A DNA stretch of 64,000 nucleotides from Sphingomonas sp. J315 (GCF_024666595.1 NZ_CP088296.1:3338501-3402500), one strand, 5' to 3'; positions 48,835 to 59,100 are shown, counted from the first letter of the stretch. Notes: a model not told the origin generated them from the letters alone. A program made the numbers and translations.

Positions 48835-49938
48835 TCACTCGGACAGGAAGGCCACGCCCGGTATTTCTACCCCGCGTATCGGCTTGCCGAGCTTGCCGTT
48901 TTGCTGCACGCGCAGAACAGCGACATTGCCTGATCGCTCATTGGCAACGAGCAGCTCCCCACGATCCTCGCGTAGCAGGAACAGCCGTGGCCAATGCCCG
49001 CCGCAGCTGACATGCTGCAACAGGCTCGGCCCGCCGTCGCGCGCGATGGCGAATACTGCGATGCTGTCGTGGCCGCGATTGGACAGATACAGCCGCGTCC
49101 CCGCGCGGTTGACCGCGATATGCGCGCCGGATGAAGGGCCGTCGAACCCGGCTGGCAGGGTCGCTAGCGTCTCACCACCGGTAAAGCTGCCGTCGCGGTC
49201 CGCGCGCAGAAGGGTGACAGTGTTTGCCAGCTCGGCGAACAGATAGGCGATCGGCAGTCGTGGGTGCCAGGCGAGATGACGTGGCCCCGATCCGGGCGCG
49301 GCGCGATAGGCGGTCGTGCTTTCTGTCACACGTCCGGTCGCGAGATTCACCCGATGCGCGAACACCGCATCCGCGCCAAGATCGACCGCGTGCAGTACGC
49401 GCCCGCCCTGAGCGAAGCCGACCCAATGCGCATGCGGTTCGGTCTGTCGTCGCTGGTTCGGCCCGCTGCCCTGATGGGCGATCTTCTGCGCTTCGCCGAC
49501 CGGGAGGCCGGTCTTGCCGTCGAGCCGCCACAGCGTGACGCTGCCGCTGGAATAATTGGCGATCGCGAGGGTGCGTCCATCGGGGCTGAGCGCGGCGTGG
49601 CACGGGTCTGCGCCGAGCGTGGAGACGCTGCCCAGCAACTGCATGGCCGCGCCGTAAATGCCGAGCTTCCCCTCGGTCTGCTCCTCGAGCAGATAGCGTA
49701 CCCCATTAGGCGCGCGAACGCCGAACGACGCATTACGGATCGCGTCCAGTGGAGCCTGTGCCGTCCAGCCTTCCGGCGTCGCGATCATCGGCACCAGCCC
49801 AGGCCCCTTGCGGCTGGCATAGGTGCCGGCGATCAGGCGATCCGGCTTCCGGCTCACGGCAGCAGCCGGGCTGCTGGCGAGGACGAGGCTGCCGGCGACG
49901 AAGGCGCGGCGCGATGGCGCGAACGGAGACGATGTCAT
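48835..49938 (-). CDS. Lactonase-family beta-propeller protein, Tat-like signal
   Basis: 367 aa. The N-terminus MTSSPFAPSRRAFVAGSLVL has the twin-arginine SRRAFVAG motif, so it is probably exported folded by Tat. The rest is a seven-bladed propeller with repeated DGRTLAIANYSSGSVTLWRL and GTRLYLSNRGHDSIAVFAIA segments, characteristic of the YbhE/6-phosphogluconolactonase family. A periplasmic location makes sugar-lactone hydrolysis more likely than a pentose-phosphate role. It is divergent from the AI-2E gene. The ATG at 49938 is chosen to open the Tat signal. Confidence 0.85.
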   Translation of the reverse strand: MTSSPFAPSRRAFVAGSLVLASSPAAAVSRKPDRLIAGTYASRKGPGLVPMIATPEGWTAQAPLDAIRNASFGVRAPNGVRYLLEEQTEGKLGIYGAAMQLLGSVSTLGADPCHAALSPDGRTLAIANYSSGSVTLWRLDGKTGLPVGEAQKIAHQGSGPNQRRQTEPHAHWVGFAQGGRVLHAVDLGADAVFAHRVNLATGRVTESTTAYRAAPGSGPRHLAWHPRLPIAYLFAELANTVTLLRADRDGSFTGGETLATLPAGFDGPSSGAHIAVNRAGTRLYLSNRGHDSIAVFAIARDGGPSLLQHVSCGGHWPRLFLLREDRGELLVANERSGNVAVLRVQQNGKLGKPIRGVEIPGVAFLSE

Positions 49939-50107
49939 TGCCACTTGAAACCCGTCCGTGCCCGCCGCGTCAACCGATGGCACGCTTGCGCGATGCATAA
50001 GGCGCATGGCGGGGACCCGCTGGCGGTGCAGTGCGTTGCGCGATAGGGTCGGGGGCGGGCATCAATCCACCACTACGTCCCACGCACTGTCTGGAGCCTA
50101 TCACCGC

Positions 50108-51181
50108 ATGACGACCCCATCGGATTCGACCGCCAGCGACTTGCCGACGATTGGCCGGGTCGCGACGATCACCGTCACGATCCTGGCGATTGTCGGCTTT
50201 GCATGGATGCTGCTCGAGCTGTCGGGCTTCCTCATGCTGATTTTCGCGGCGCTGGTGCTTGCCGCGATTTTCGATGCGATCACCCGGTCGGTCAGCCGCT
50301 TTGCCCGCATCGGACGCGGGCCGGCGCTGGGGGTCTCGGTCGTGCTGATCCTCGCCATATTCGGCGGTGCCTTCACGCTGTTCGGGTCGCAGCTTGCCGG
50401 CGAGTTCGAGACGATCCGTAACAGCATCCCGCCCGCGATCGACCAGGTCCGCGCGTTCCTTGAGCGTGCAGGGTTGAGCGAGTCGGTGCGCAACATGGTC
50501 GAACAGGGCAGCAGCGACGTGTCGCGCCTTGCCAGCAGGGCGGGAGGATATGTCCTCACTGCAACCAACGGGATCGCCAATTTCGTTCTCGTTTTTGTTG
50601 CAGCGATCTTTCTGGCCAGCGATCCGGCGGTGTATCGGCGCGGCTTGCTGCTGTTGATGCCGCACAAGGCTGAACCGACGGTCGCGGCGGCGCTCGACGA
50701 TGCATCGCGCGGGTTGCGGGGATGGATGGTCGGGCAGGCCGTGTCGTCGTTGGTTGTCGCTGCCTTCACCTGGGCCGGCCTTGAGCTGTTGGGGGTGCCG
50801 GCTGCGGGCGGATTGGGCCTGATCGCCGGGCTGCTCGACGTCATCCCGATGATCGGCCCGATCATTGCGGGAGTTCCCGCAGTCTTGCTCGCTTTCACCG
50901 TGTCGCCGATGACTGCGCTGTGGACGGTGGTGCTCTTCCTGGTCATCCAGCAGATTCAGGGCAATTTCCTCCAGCCGATGATCCAGAAGCAGGCGGTCGA
51001 CGTGCCGCCGGCGATCCTGCTCTTTGCCGTGGTCGCGGCGGGGCTGTTGTTCGGCTTCCTTGGCGTCCTGCTCGCCGCCCCGCTGACCGTCGTTGTCTAT
51101 GTGCTGGTCCAGCGCATCTATGTCCGCACTTTGCTGGGCAAGGACATCAAGATCGCCGGTCAGACCGAGGACGCCGATTAG
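50108..51181 (+). CDS. AI-2E family transporter (PerM-like)
   Basis: 357 aa with eight predicted helices in the PerM/TqsA pattern: TM pairs at the N-terminus, a large soluble loop (~residues 70-140, FETIRNSIPPAIDQVRAFLE), then the rest (GLGLIAGLLDVIPMIGPIIA, QIQGNFLQPMIQKQAVDVPP), which carry the family's conserved Gly-Pro and QP motifs. The family includes exporters of autoinducer-2 and permeases of unknown substrate. Its stop overlaps by four bases the stop of the convergent SDR gene. Confidence 0.88.
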   Translation: MTTPSDSTASDLPTIGRVATITVTILAIVGFAWMLLELSGFLMLIFAALVLAAIFDAITRSVSRFARIGRGPALGVSVVLILAIFGGAFTLFGSQLAGEFETIRNSIPPAIDQVRAFLERAGLSESVRNMVEQGSSDVSRLASRAGGYVLTATNGIANFVLVFVAAIFLASDPAVYRRGLLLLMPHKAEPTVAAALDDASRGLRGWMVGQAVSSLVVAAFTWAGLELLGVPAAGGLGLIAGLLDVIPMIGPIIAGVPAVLLAFTVSPMTALWTVVLFLVIQQIQGNFLQPMIQKQAVDVPPAILLFAVVAAGLLFGFLGVLLAAPLTVVVYVLVQRIYVRTLLGKDIKIAGQTEDAD

Positions 51182-51966
51182 GCGTCGATGCTCACACCCA
51201 GCGAGGCGTTGACCAGTCCGCCATCGACCACCAGCGTGTCGCCGACGACATAGTCCGACGCGCGGCTGGCAAGGAAGATCGCGGCGCCCGCCATGTCCTC
51301 GGGCGTGCCAATGCGGCGCATCGGGATGCGTTTGGCGACTTCGTCACCATGGTCGCGGGCGGCGCGGTTCATTTCGCTGGCGAAGGCGCCGGGCGCGAGG
51401 CTTGTGACGATGATACCGTCGCGGATCAGCCGCGCGGCCATGCGCTTGGTGAGGTAGATCAGCGCCGCCTTCGACGCGTGATAGCTGTACGTCTCCCATG
51501 GATTGAGCCGCAGCCCGTCGATCGAGGTGATGTTGATCACCTTCGATGGTGCGTCATGGCTCGCGCGCGCCTTGAGCAGGCCGTGCAGCGCCTGCGTCAG
51601 GAAGAAGGGCGATTTAACGTTGAGGTCCATCACCTTGTCCCAGCCGCTCTCGGGGAAGTCCGCGAACTCGACGCCCCATGCCGCGCCTGCATTGTTGACG
51701 AGGATGTCCAGATGCGGCTCGCGCTCCGCCAGTGCGGCGGCGAGCGCCTTGCACCCATCGACCGTCGAGACGTCCATCGGGATCGGGATACAGTTCGGGC
51801 CGAGTTCGGCGGCGGTCTCCTCGCACGCCGGGGCTTTTCGCGAGGAGATATAGACCTTCGCCCCCTGCGCGATAAAGCCCTCGGCGATCATCTTGCCGAT
51901 GCCGCGGCTGCCGCCGGTGACGAGCGCGACCTTGCCGGTCAGGTCGAAGAATTTGCTGGTATCCAT
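51178..51966 (-). CDS. Short-chain dehydrogenase/reductase
   Basis: 262 aa, the standard classical SDR. It has the cofactor loop VTGGSRGIGKM, NNAGAAWG, catalytic Ser in VINITSIDGL and YSYHASKAALIYL with Tyr and Lys of the triad. The N-terminus DTSKFFDLTGKVALVTGGSR fixes the ATG at 51966. The cofactor pattern (Arg after GGS) suggests NADP. It lies 49 bases downstream of the acyl-CoA dehydrogenase gene on the same strand, with a strong hairpin between. The substrate is unknown; lipid or ketone reduction is likely from the neighbour. Confidence 0.9.
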   Translation of the reverse strand: MDTSKFFDLTGKVALVTGGSRGIGKMIAEGFIAQGAKVYISSRKAPACEETAAELGPNCIPIPMDVSTVDGCKALAAALAEREPHLDILVNNAGAAWGVEFADFPESGWDKVMDLNVKSPFFLTQALHGLLKARASHDAPSKVINITSIDGLRLNPWETYSYHASKAALIYLTKRMAARLIRDGIIVTSLAPGAFASEMNRAARDHGDEVAKRIPMRRIGTPEDMAGAAIFLASRASDYVVGDTLVVDGGLVNASLGVSIDA

Positions 51967-51986
51967 TTGCCTCTCCCAAAACTGTT

Positions 51987-52008
51987 CCCCTCCCGCAAGC
52001 GGGAGGGG
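51987..52008. terminator. Perfect 10-bp hairpin between two dehydrogenase genes
   Basis: CCCCTCCCGC AA GCGGGAGGGG, arms 51987-51996 and 51999-52008. It has no T-tract, so it could be a REP-like element or mRNA stabiliser more than a terminator. Confidence 0.55.
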
Positions 52009-52015
52009 AGAAGTG

Positions 52016-53161
52016 TTACCCACCCCGTTTGATCGTCTCGCGCGCGATGATCAGCTGCTGGATTTGGCTGGTGCCTTCGTAGATGCGGAACAGGCGGACG
52101 TCGCGGTAGAGTCGCTCGATCCCGTAATCGGCGATATAGCCCGCGCCGCCGAAGATCTGCACCGCGCGGTCCGCGACGCGGCCGACCATTTCGGTCGCGA
52201 ACAGCTTTGCCGCGGCGGATTCCATCACCACGTCCTTGCCGGCGTCCTTGGCCGCAGCGGTTTCGAGGACGAGGGCGCGGGCGGCCAGCGCTTCAGTCTT
52301 GCTGTCGGCGATCATCGCCTGGATCAGCTGATGCTCTGCGATTGGCTTGCCGAACTGCTTGCGTTCGGTGGCGTAGGCGACGCAGTCGGCGATCAGCCGT
52401 TCGGCCACGCCGACGCTGACTGCGCTGATATGGAGGCGGCCGCGGTCGAGCACGCGCATCGCGATCTTGAAGCCCTCGCCCTCTTCGCCGAGGCGATTGG
52501 CGGCGGGGACGGGGACATCGTCGAAGATCACGTCGGCGACCTTTGCGCCCTTTTGCCCCATTTTCTTCTCAGGCTCGCCGATGCTCACGCCGGGCAAGTC
52601 GCGGGGGACGAGAAAGGCGGAGACGCCGCGCGCACCGGGTTCGTCGCCTGTGCGCGCCATCACGGTGAACAGCGATGCCTTGTCGGCATTGGTGATGTAG
52701 CGTTTGGTGCCGGAGAGGCGATAGACGTCGCCGTAGCGGACGGCGCGGGCCTTTACCGCGCCGCTGTCGCTGCCGACATCGGGTTCGGTGAGGGCAAAGC
52801 TGGTGACGATCTCTCCGGTCGCGATCCTGGGCAGCCATTCGGCCTTCTGCTCGGGGGTGCCGGCCATGACGAGACCCTGTGAGCCGATCCCGACATTGGT
52901 GCCGAAGGTCGAGCGGAAGGCGGGGGTGGTGCGCCCGAGTTCGAGCGCGACGCGGCATTCCTCGACCATGGTCAGGCCCAGCCCGCCATATTCCTCGGCG
53001 ATCGACAGGCCGAACAGGCCCATCGCCTTCATCTCATCGACGATGTGCTGCGGGATCGCGTCGGCCTCTTCGACCTCCGCCTCCAGCGGGCGGAGGCGTT
53101 CGGCGACGAAGCGGCGTACCATGTCGATCAATGCGTCGAACGTCTCGGCGTCCAAGCTCAT
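52016..53161 (-). CDS. Acyl-CoA dehydrogenase
   Basis: 381 aa, the usual length. It has FAD motifs FALTEPDVGSDSGAVKARAV and ATERKQFGKPIAEHQLIQAM, an RLYRDVRLFRIYEGTSQIQQ segment with the likely catalytic Glu (YEGTS), and the C-terminal LIIARETIKRGG. It oxidises acyl-CoA to enoyl-CoA, passing electrons to ETF. The Glu position fits short-chain or isovaleryl-type enzymes. The start at 53161 is MSLDAETFDALIDMVRRFVA. A short gene and an ScfR-like regulator lie upstream, suggesting control by acyl-CoA-type signals. Confidence 0.93.
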   Translation of the reverse strand: MSLDAETFDALIDMVRRFVAERLRPLEAEVEEADAIPQHIVDEMKAMGLFGLSIAEEYGGLGLTMVEECRVALELGRTTPAFRSTFGTNVGIGSQGLVMAGTPEQKAEWLPRIATGEIVTSFALTEPDVGSDSGAVKARAVRYGDVYRLSGTKRYITNADKASLFTVMARTGDEPGARGVSAFLVPRDLPGVSIGEPEKKMGQKGAKVADVIFDDVPVPAANRLGEEGEGFKIAMRVLDRGRLHISAVSVGVAERLIADCVAYATERKQFGKPIAEHQLIQAMIADSKTEALAARALVLETAAAKDAGKDVVMESAAAKLFATEMVGRVADRAVQIFGGAGYIADYGIERLYRDVRLFRIYEGTSQIQQLIIARETIKRGG

Positions 53162-53279
53162 ATCCGGCGATCCTGCTCCATACCCTGTTTTCGAATCGAG
53201 GGATTAGCAGCGCGAAATCGCGGACGCAAATGCCCGCCGGTCGAGCCGGCGGGCATCGCTCCATCACCCGGGGGATATG

Positions 53280-53439
53280 TCAGCCGAGGCGGCCGAGGCG
53301 GTGATAGAGGTTGGCAAACTGGACCGAGCGCGGGTCGTCGGCGATCTTGCGGGTGTAGTCGGCGACCGCTTCCTTGAGCAGGGCGAAGTCGGCGGTCGAG
53401 AAGACCGGACGGGCAGTCGCGGGTTCGGGGGGTCTTCAT
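53280..53439 (-). pseudogene. 52-aa small protein, frameshifted in a G6 run
   Basis: With one base removed from the G6 run at 53427-53432, the minus-strand ATG at 53439 gives MKTPEPATARPVFSTADF, then ALLKEAVADYTRKIADDPRS and VQFANLYHRLGRLG and a stop, a coherent 52-aa amphipathic protein. Without correction only Arg/Pro-rich text follows. No named family was recognised. It lies between the acyl-CoA dehydrogenase gene and the divergent XRE regulator gene and may be under its control. Confidence 0.6.
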
Positions 53440-53491
53440 GGGCTTGCTCCTGTAAATAGTCGTGCATCCTGTATGACTCTCGAATGGCGAT

Positions 53492-53517
53492 GCTGACAAT
53501 TCCGATAGGGTGTCAGC
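53492..53517. promoter_or_regulatory. Candidate operator: GCTGACA-N12-TGTCAGC dyad
   Basis: A perfect 7-bp inverted repeat (53492-53498 and 53511-53517) with 12-base spacing, located between the small gene and the XRE regulator. Its place and symmetry suit binding of a dimeric HTH regulator, perhaps the ScfR-like protein itself. No second copy was found in the window. Confidence 0.4.
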
Positions 53518-53619
53518 GCGGTCATGGTGTAGTTCGCGCATGACAAGCTGGTGGATGTTATGTAAATAATTGACATCGGTGATTTCCTGAGAACATACCA
53601 GGAACGGAGGCTGTAGGAC

Positions 53620-55002
53620 ATGGCGGAGCGGAAATTGTTCGCGGGACACGCCGTGCGGCGGTTGCGGCGGGGGCAGGGCCTGACGCAGGCGGCGATGGCC
53701 GAGATGCTCGGCGTTTCGGCCAGCTATCTCAACCTGGTCGAGCGTAACCAGCGGCCGCTGTCGGCGACGCTGATGCTGAGCCTGGCGCAGGTGTTCGACT
53801 TCGATCCGCGCACGCTGGCAGCGGGCGAGCCGGGCGGGGGCGAAGAGGCGATGCGTCGCCGCCTTGCCGACCCGTTGTTCGCCGATATCGAGGTCGATCG
53901 GACCGAGCTGACCGAATGGCTGGCCGGTGCACCGGGCGGGGCAGAGGCGTTCGCGCGCGCCTATGACCGGATCGGCGCCGGCGGCACGGTGGCCAGCGGC
54001 GAGATCGAGGATCCTGGCGCTGCGGTGCGGCGGGAGGTCGAGCGCTGGCGCAACCATTTCGCCGATCTCGACGCCGCCGCCGAAACGCTGGCCGACGAGC
54101 TGCGCATCGCGTCGAGCGATCCGTTCGGCGCAATGGCCGAGCGGTTGCGGGTCAAGCACCAGCTGGCGATCCGGGTGCTGCCGATCGAGGTCTTGTCGGG
54201 GCTGCGCGTGCGGCTCGACCTGCACGCGCGCCAGCTGCAACTGTCCGAGGCGCTCGATCCGCCGAGCCGGGTGTTCGCGCTCGCCCGCCAGCTGGCGAGC
54301 GAGGCGCGGACCGAGATCGAGGCTCTGGTGCGCGGCGCTGGCTTTCCCGACCGCGTTGCCGAGCGGCTTTATCGCCGTCATCTCGCCGGTTACTTCGCGG
54401 CGGCAGTGATGATGCCCTACGCCCGCTTTCTGCGCGCGTGCGAGGCGACTGGATATGACCTCGAACTGCTCCGCCGCCGCTTTGGGGCGAGCGCGGAACA
54501 GGTAGCGCATCGGCTGACCACGCTGCAGCGTGTCGGCGCACGCGGGCTCCCCTTCTTCATGCTGCGCATCGACCGGGCGGGGCAGGTGTCGAAACGGTTC
54601 GCCGGGGCCAGCGCGTCGCCGCTGGTGGAATCGGCGGTGCCATGCCCGTTGCTCGATGCCTATGCCGCCTTTGCGCGTCCCGATGAGCGGATCGTCCAGC
54701 TGGTCGAGCTGGAGGACAGATCGCGCTGGTTTACCAGCTCACGCTGCGTCGCCCCGCCGGGCGGCTGGGCGGGAGCAGTGCGCGCGCGGTTCGTGGTCAC
54801 GCTGGGGCTTGCGGCGGAGGCGGCGACGGGACTGGCGGCGGCGCGAGGACTGGATTTCGGCGGAGAGGCGGCTCCAGTCGGACTCGGCTGTCGCGCCTGC
54901 ACGCGCGAATGCCCCCAGCGCAGCGCTGCCCCTGCGGGTCGTGCGATGCTGGTCAGCGAACGCGAGGCAGGGGTGTCTCCGTTCGGGTTCGCTGCAGACT
55001 GA
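53620..55002 (+). CDS. XRE-family regulator, ScfR/RamB-like
   Basis: 460 aa. The N-terminal HTH (residues ~8-60, VRRLRRGQGLTQAAMAEMLG and VSASYLNLVERNQRPLS) is followed by an IrrE-like fold around residues 215-330 (RVFALARQLASEARTEIEAL; YFAAAVMMPYARFLRACEAT; HRLTTLQRVGARGLPFFMLR) and a C-terminal DUF2083 part with CRACTRECPQR. The HExxH of active IrrE proteases is absent (ARQLA in its place), as in the acyl-CoA-sensing RamB/ScfR/MccR regulators. These control glyoxylate or propionate genes. The nearby acyl-CoA dehydrogenase fits such control. The ATG at 53620 follows GGAGG. Confidence 0.78.
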   Translation: MAERKLFAGHAVRRLRRGQGLTQAAMAEMLGVSASYLNLVERNQRPLSATLMLSLAQVFDFDPRTLAAGEPGGGEEAMRRRLADPLFADIEVDRTELTEWLAGAPGGAEAFARAYDRIGAGGTVASGEIEDPGAAVRREVERWRNHFADLDAAAETLADELRIASSDPFGAMAERLRVKHQLAIRVLPIEVLSGLRVRLDLHARQLQLSEALDPPSRVFALARQLASEARTEIEALVRGAGFPDRVAERLYRRHLAGYFAAAVMMPYARFLRACEATGYDLELLRRRFGASAEQVAHRLTTLQRVGARGLPFFMLRIDRAGQVSKRFAGASASPLVESAVPCPLLDAYAAFARPDERIVQLVELEDRSRWFTSSRCVAPPGGWAGAVRARFVVTLGLAAEAATGLAAARGLDFGGEAAPVGLGCRACTRECPQRSAAPAGRAMLVSEREAGVSPFGFAAD

Positions 55003-55122
55003 CCAGCGAGTTGCGATTGGAAACGCAGCGTTTCTTCAATGGCGCGATAATGCCTGACACACTTTTGCGACAAATTGGTTGGAATAGTTGATGTTCCCCC
55101 CGGTTGGTGTAGCGCGCTCTCC

Positions 55123-56187
55123 ATGCGAATGATTCTTGTTCTGGCTGCTTCGGCTGCAATCCTTGCCTCGTGCGGCGGGGGCGATGCCGCGCAGAAAAAG
55201 GGGCGCGAGGCGCCCCTGGTGACGCTTGCCGCGGTTCAGTCCGCGCGTTTTGTCGAGCGAATTGACGCGGTCGGCACCGCGCGCGCGAACGAACAGGTGA
55301 CGCTCACTGCCCCGGTTACCGAACGAATTCTGCGCCTCAACTTCGAGGACGGGGCCTATGTCGGGCGGGGTCAGGTGATCGCGGTGCTGGCACAGGGCCA
55401 GGAAAATGCGCAGCTTGCCCAGGCCAATGCGCGGGCGCGTGAGGCGCAGCAGCAACTCGCCCGGCTCGAAGAGTTGAGAAACCGTGGCTTCGCGACGCGC
55501 AGCGCGGTGGACGCGCAACAGGCGCTGGCGAGCCAGGCATCGGGGCAGGCTGCCGAAGCGCGCGCATCGATCGGCGACCGTGTGGTGCGTGCGCCGTTCG
55601 GCGGCTGGGTATCGCTGCGCAACATTTCCGCCGGTGCGGTGGTAGGCGCGGGGACCGAAATCGCGACGGTGAGCGACATCAGCCGGATCAAGCTCGATTT
55701 CGCCGTGCCCGAAACGCTGCTGGCGCAGATTCAGCCGGGCCAGGCGATTGTCGCCACCGCCGCTGCCTATCCCGATCAGCCATTTCGCGGCACGATCGCA
55801 ACGATCGACCCGGTGCTGAACCCCCAGACCCGCGCCGCCACCGTGCGTGCGGTGCTCGCCAATGGCGACCGCAAGCTCAAACCCGGCATGCTGTTGACGG
55901 TGACGATCGAGGCGCAGGCGCGCACCAGCGTAGCGGTGCCGGAACTCGCGGTGGTAGGCGAGGGCGACCAGAGCTTTGTCTTCACGATCGAGAACGGGAA
56001 AGCGAAGCGGGTGCCGATCCGCACCGGGCTGCGTCAGAACGGGCTGGTCGAGGTGACGCAGGGTCTGAAGCCCGGCCAGCGTGTCGTGACCGAGGGCGTG
56101 GTCAAGATTGCCGAGGGGCAGCAGGTCCGCACTGGCGGCCCCGGCAATGCCGCGCCCAAGGGTATCGGCCAGGCCAAGGGTAACTGA
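55123..56187 (+). CDS. RND efflux adaptor (membrane fusion protein)
   Basis: 354 aa. The signal peptide ends in a lipobox-like LASCGGG, so it may be lipidated. The order is as in AcrA/MexA: barrel and lipoyl halves (ARANEQVTLTAPVTERILRL and DRVVRAPFGGWVSLRNISAG) around a coiled-coil hairpin (ENAQLAQANARAREAQQQLA), then the C-terminal beta-barrel and MP domain (GLRQNGLVEVTQGLKPGQRV). It links the inner-membrane permease to an outer-membrane channel, which is not encoded here. Its stop overlaps the permease start by a TGATG junction, so they form one operon. Confidence 0.93.
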   Translation: MRMILVLAASAAILASCGGGDAAQKKGREAPLVTLAAVQSARFVERIDAVGTARANEQVTLTAPVTERILRLNFEDGAYVGRGQVIAVLAQGQENAQLAQANARAREAQQQLARLEELRNRGFATRSAVDAQQALASQASGQAAEARASIGDRVVRAPFGGWVSLRNISAGAVVGAGTEIATVSDISRIKLDFAVPETLLAQIQPGQAIVATAAAYPDQPFRGTIATIDPVLNPQTRAATVRAVLANGDRKLKPGMLLTVTIEAQARTSVAVPELAVVGEGDQSFVFTIENGKAKRVPIRTGLRQNGLVEVTQGLKPGQRVVTEGVVKIAEGQQVRTGGPGNAAPKGIGQAKGN

Positions 56188-59100
56188 TGCAGATTTCCGA
56201 CCTCTCGGTTCGCAGGCCGGTTTTTGCGGCGGTGATGGCGATCCTGCTGACGATTATCGGGGTCGTCGGATTCTTGAGCCTGTCGGTGCGTGAATATCCC
56301 GACACCGACCCGCCGGTGGTGTCGGTCGAAACATCCTATACCGGTGCCGCTGCGAGCGTGATCGAAGCGCGGATCACCCAGCCGATCGAAGAGGCGCTGT
56401 CGGGGATTGAGGGGATCCAGACGATCACATCCCGCTCGCGTGACGGCGTGTCGGATGTTTCGATCGAGTTCCGCCCCGGTCGCGACATCGATTCCGCAGC
56501 CAACGACGTGCGCGATCGGATCGGCAGCGTTGTCGAAGACCTGCCGGAAGAAGTGATCGCGCCGGAAGTGCGAAAGGTGGATGCCGACAGCTCGCCGATC
56601 CTGTTCCTCGTCATCTCGCGCCCGGGCTGGTCGCGGCTGGAACTGTCGGATTATGTCGATCGCACGTTGGTCGATCGGTTCAGCACGATCGACGGCGTCG
56701 CGCGGGTGTTTGTCGCGGGCGATGCGCGGCCGTCGATGCGCGTATGGCTGGATGCGACGCGCCTGGCCGCCTATTCGCTGACCCCGGCAGATGTCGAGAC
56801 CGCACTGCGCAGCCAGAATGTCGAACTGCCCGCCGGCCGCCTCGAATCGCAGCAGCAGAACCGCACGCTGCGCGTCGATCGCCCGTTCGCGACGGCTGGC
56901 GATTTCTCGAACCTGGTCGTGGGTCGCGGCGCGGACGGATATCTGGTCCGGCTGGGCGATGTCGCGCGGGTCGAGCAGTCGGCGGAGAATCCGTACAACG
57001 CCTTTCGCATGAATGGCCAGTCGGCGGTGGGCCTGGGCATCGTCCGTCAATCGGGTGCCAACACGCTGGAGGTCGCGGAAACGGCCAAGGCGACGGCGGA
57101 AGCGGTCAAGGCTGACCTGCCCGAGGGAATGACGATCACGGTCGGATCCGACGATTCGCTGTTCATCGGTCGCGCGATCGAAAAGGTGTGGCAGACGCTG
57201 GCCGAAGCGGCTGTGCTGGTCGTCCTCGTCATCTTCCTGTTCCTGGGATCGTGGCGGGCGACGCTGATCCCGGCAGTGACAGTGCCGATCTGCCTGCTTG
57301 GCGCATTCGCGGTGCTATGGCTGGCGGGATTCTCGATCAACCTGCTGACCCTTCTCGCGCTCGTGCTCGCAATCGGTCTGGTCGTCGATGACGCGATCGT
57401 CGTGCTCGAGAATGTCTATCACCGGATCGAGGAGGGCGAGCCACCGCTTGTCGCCGCGTTCAAGGGGACGCGGCAGGTCGGTTTCGCGGTGGTGTCGACG
57501 ACGCTGGTGGTGTGCGCCGTGTTCGTGCCGATCTGTTTCCTCGCCGGGCAGACCGGGTTGTTGTTCCGCGAGCTGGCCGTCGCAATGATCGGCGCGATCG
57601 CCTTTTCCGGCTTCCTTGCGCTCAGCCTGACGCCGATGCTGTGTTCCAAGATGCTGCGCAAGGAAAAGCGCGGTCGCTTCACCGGCTGGGTCGACGACAA
57701 GTTCCAGCGGCTCGAGGGATTTTACAGCCGCCAGCTTTCGCGCGCGATCGACAAGCCCGTGATCCCGCTGATCGGCGTACTCGCCTTTCTGTTCGCTGCG
57801 GGCGGCGCGTTCGTGACGCTTCAGTCCGAGCTGGTCCCGGCCGAGGATCAGGGTGTCGCGCAGGTGCAGATCAGCGCGCCCGAGGGCACGAGCTTCGACC
57901 AGATGGACCGGTATATGCTGGGCACGCAGGAGAAGTTGCTCCCGCTGCTCGATCAGGGTGCGGTGCGGACGATCATCACCCGCACGCCGGGCGGATTTGG
58001 TGCGGGCGACGATTTCAACAGCGGCACATTCATCGTCTTTCTGAAGACCTGGGAAGAGCGCGACACGTCGACGCAGGCGGTCGCGCAGCAGATCAACCGT
58101 ATCCTCGCCAACGAACCGGCGGTGCGCGGCAACGCGCAGGTGCGGTCGGCTCTGGGGCGCGGGCGCGGGCAGCCGATCAACTTCGTTCTGGCGGGCAACA
58201 CCTATGAGGGGCTGGTCGCTGCCCGCAACCGCATCGTTGCGGCGGCGGCGCAGAACCCGGGGATCGTAAACCTCGATTCCGACTACAAGGAAACCAAGCC
58301 GCAGATGCGGATCGAGGTCGACACGACCCGCGCCGGCGATCTGGGCGTGTCGGTCAATGCGGTCAGCCAGGCGCTGCAGACATTGCTCGGGTCGCGCCGC
58401 GTTTCGACCTATCTCGACCGGGGCGAGGAGTATCGGGTGATTGTTCAGGCGGATGCCGAAAACCGCTCGACGCTTGCCAACCTCGCCCAGATCCATGTCC
58501 GCGCGCGTGACGGGTCGCTGGTGCCGTTGTCCAACCTCGTCACCACGCGCGAAATGTCGGGGCCGCGCGATCTTGGCCGCTACAACAAGCTGCGCGCGAT
58601 CACCCTGTCTGGCGGCGTCGCGCCAGGCTATTCGCTGGGGCAGGCGCTGACCTTCCTTCAGGAACAGGCAGCGGAATCGCCCGAAGTGCTGGCGGTCGGC
58701 TATCGCGGCGAAAGCCAGGCGTTCGTCGAGACCGGCGGGTCGATCCTGCTGGTGTTCGGCCTCACCATCCTCGTCGTCTATCTGCTGCTCGCCGCGCAGT
58801 TCGAGAGCTTCGTGCATCCCGGCGTGATCATCATGACCGTACCGCTCGCCGTCGCAGGCGGGATGCTCGGGCTATTCTTCTTCGGCAAGACACTCAATCT
58901 CTACAGTCAGATCGGCATCGTCATGCTCGTCGGATTGGCGGCGAAGAACGGCATCCTGATCGTCGAATTCGCCAACCAGCTGCGCGACGAGGGCAAGAGC
59001 ATCGCCGACGCGATCCGCATGGCTTCGGCACGGCGTCTGCGCGCGATCCTGATGACGTCGATTGCGACCGCGGCGGGCGCGGTGCCGCTGATGCTGGCGA

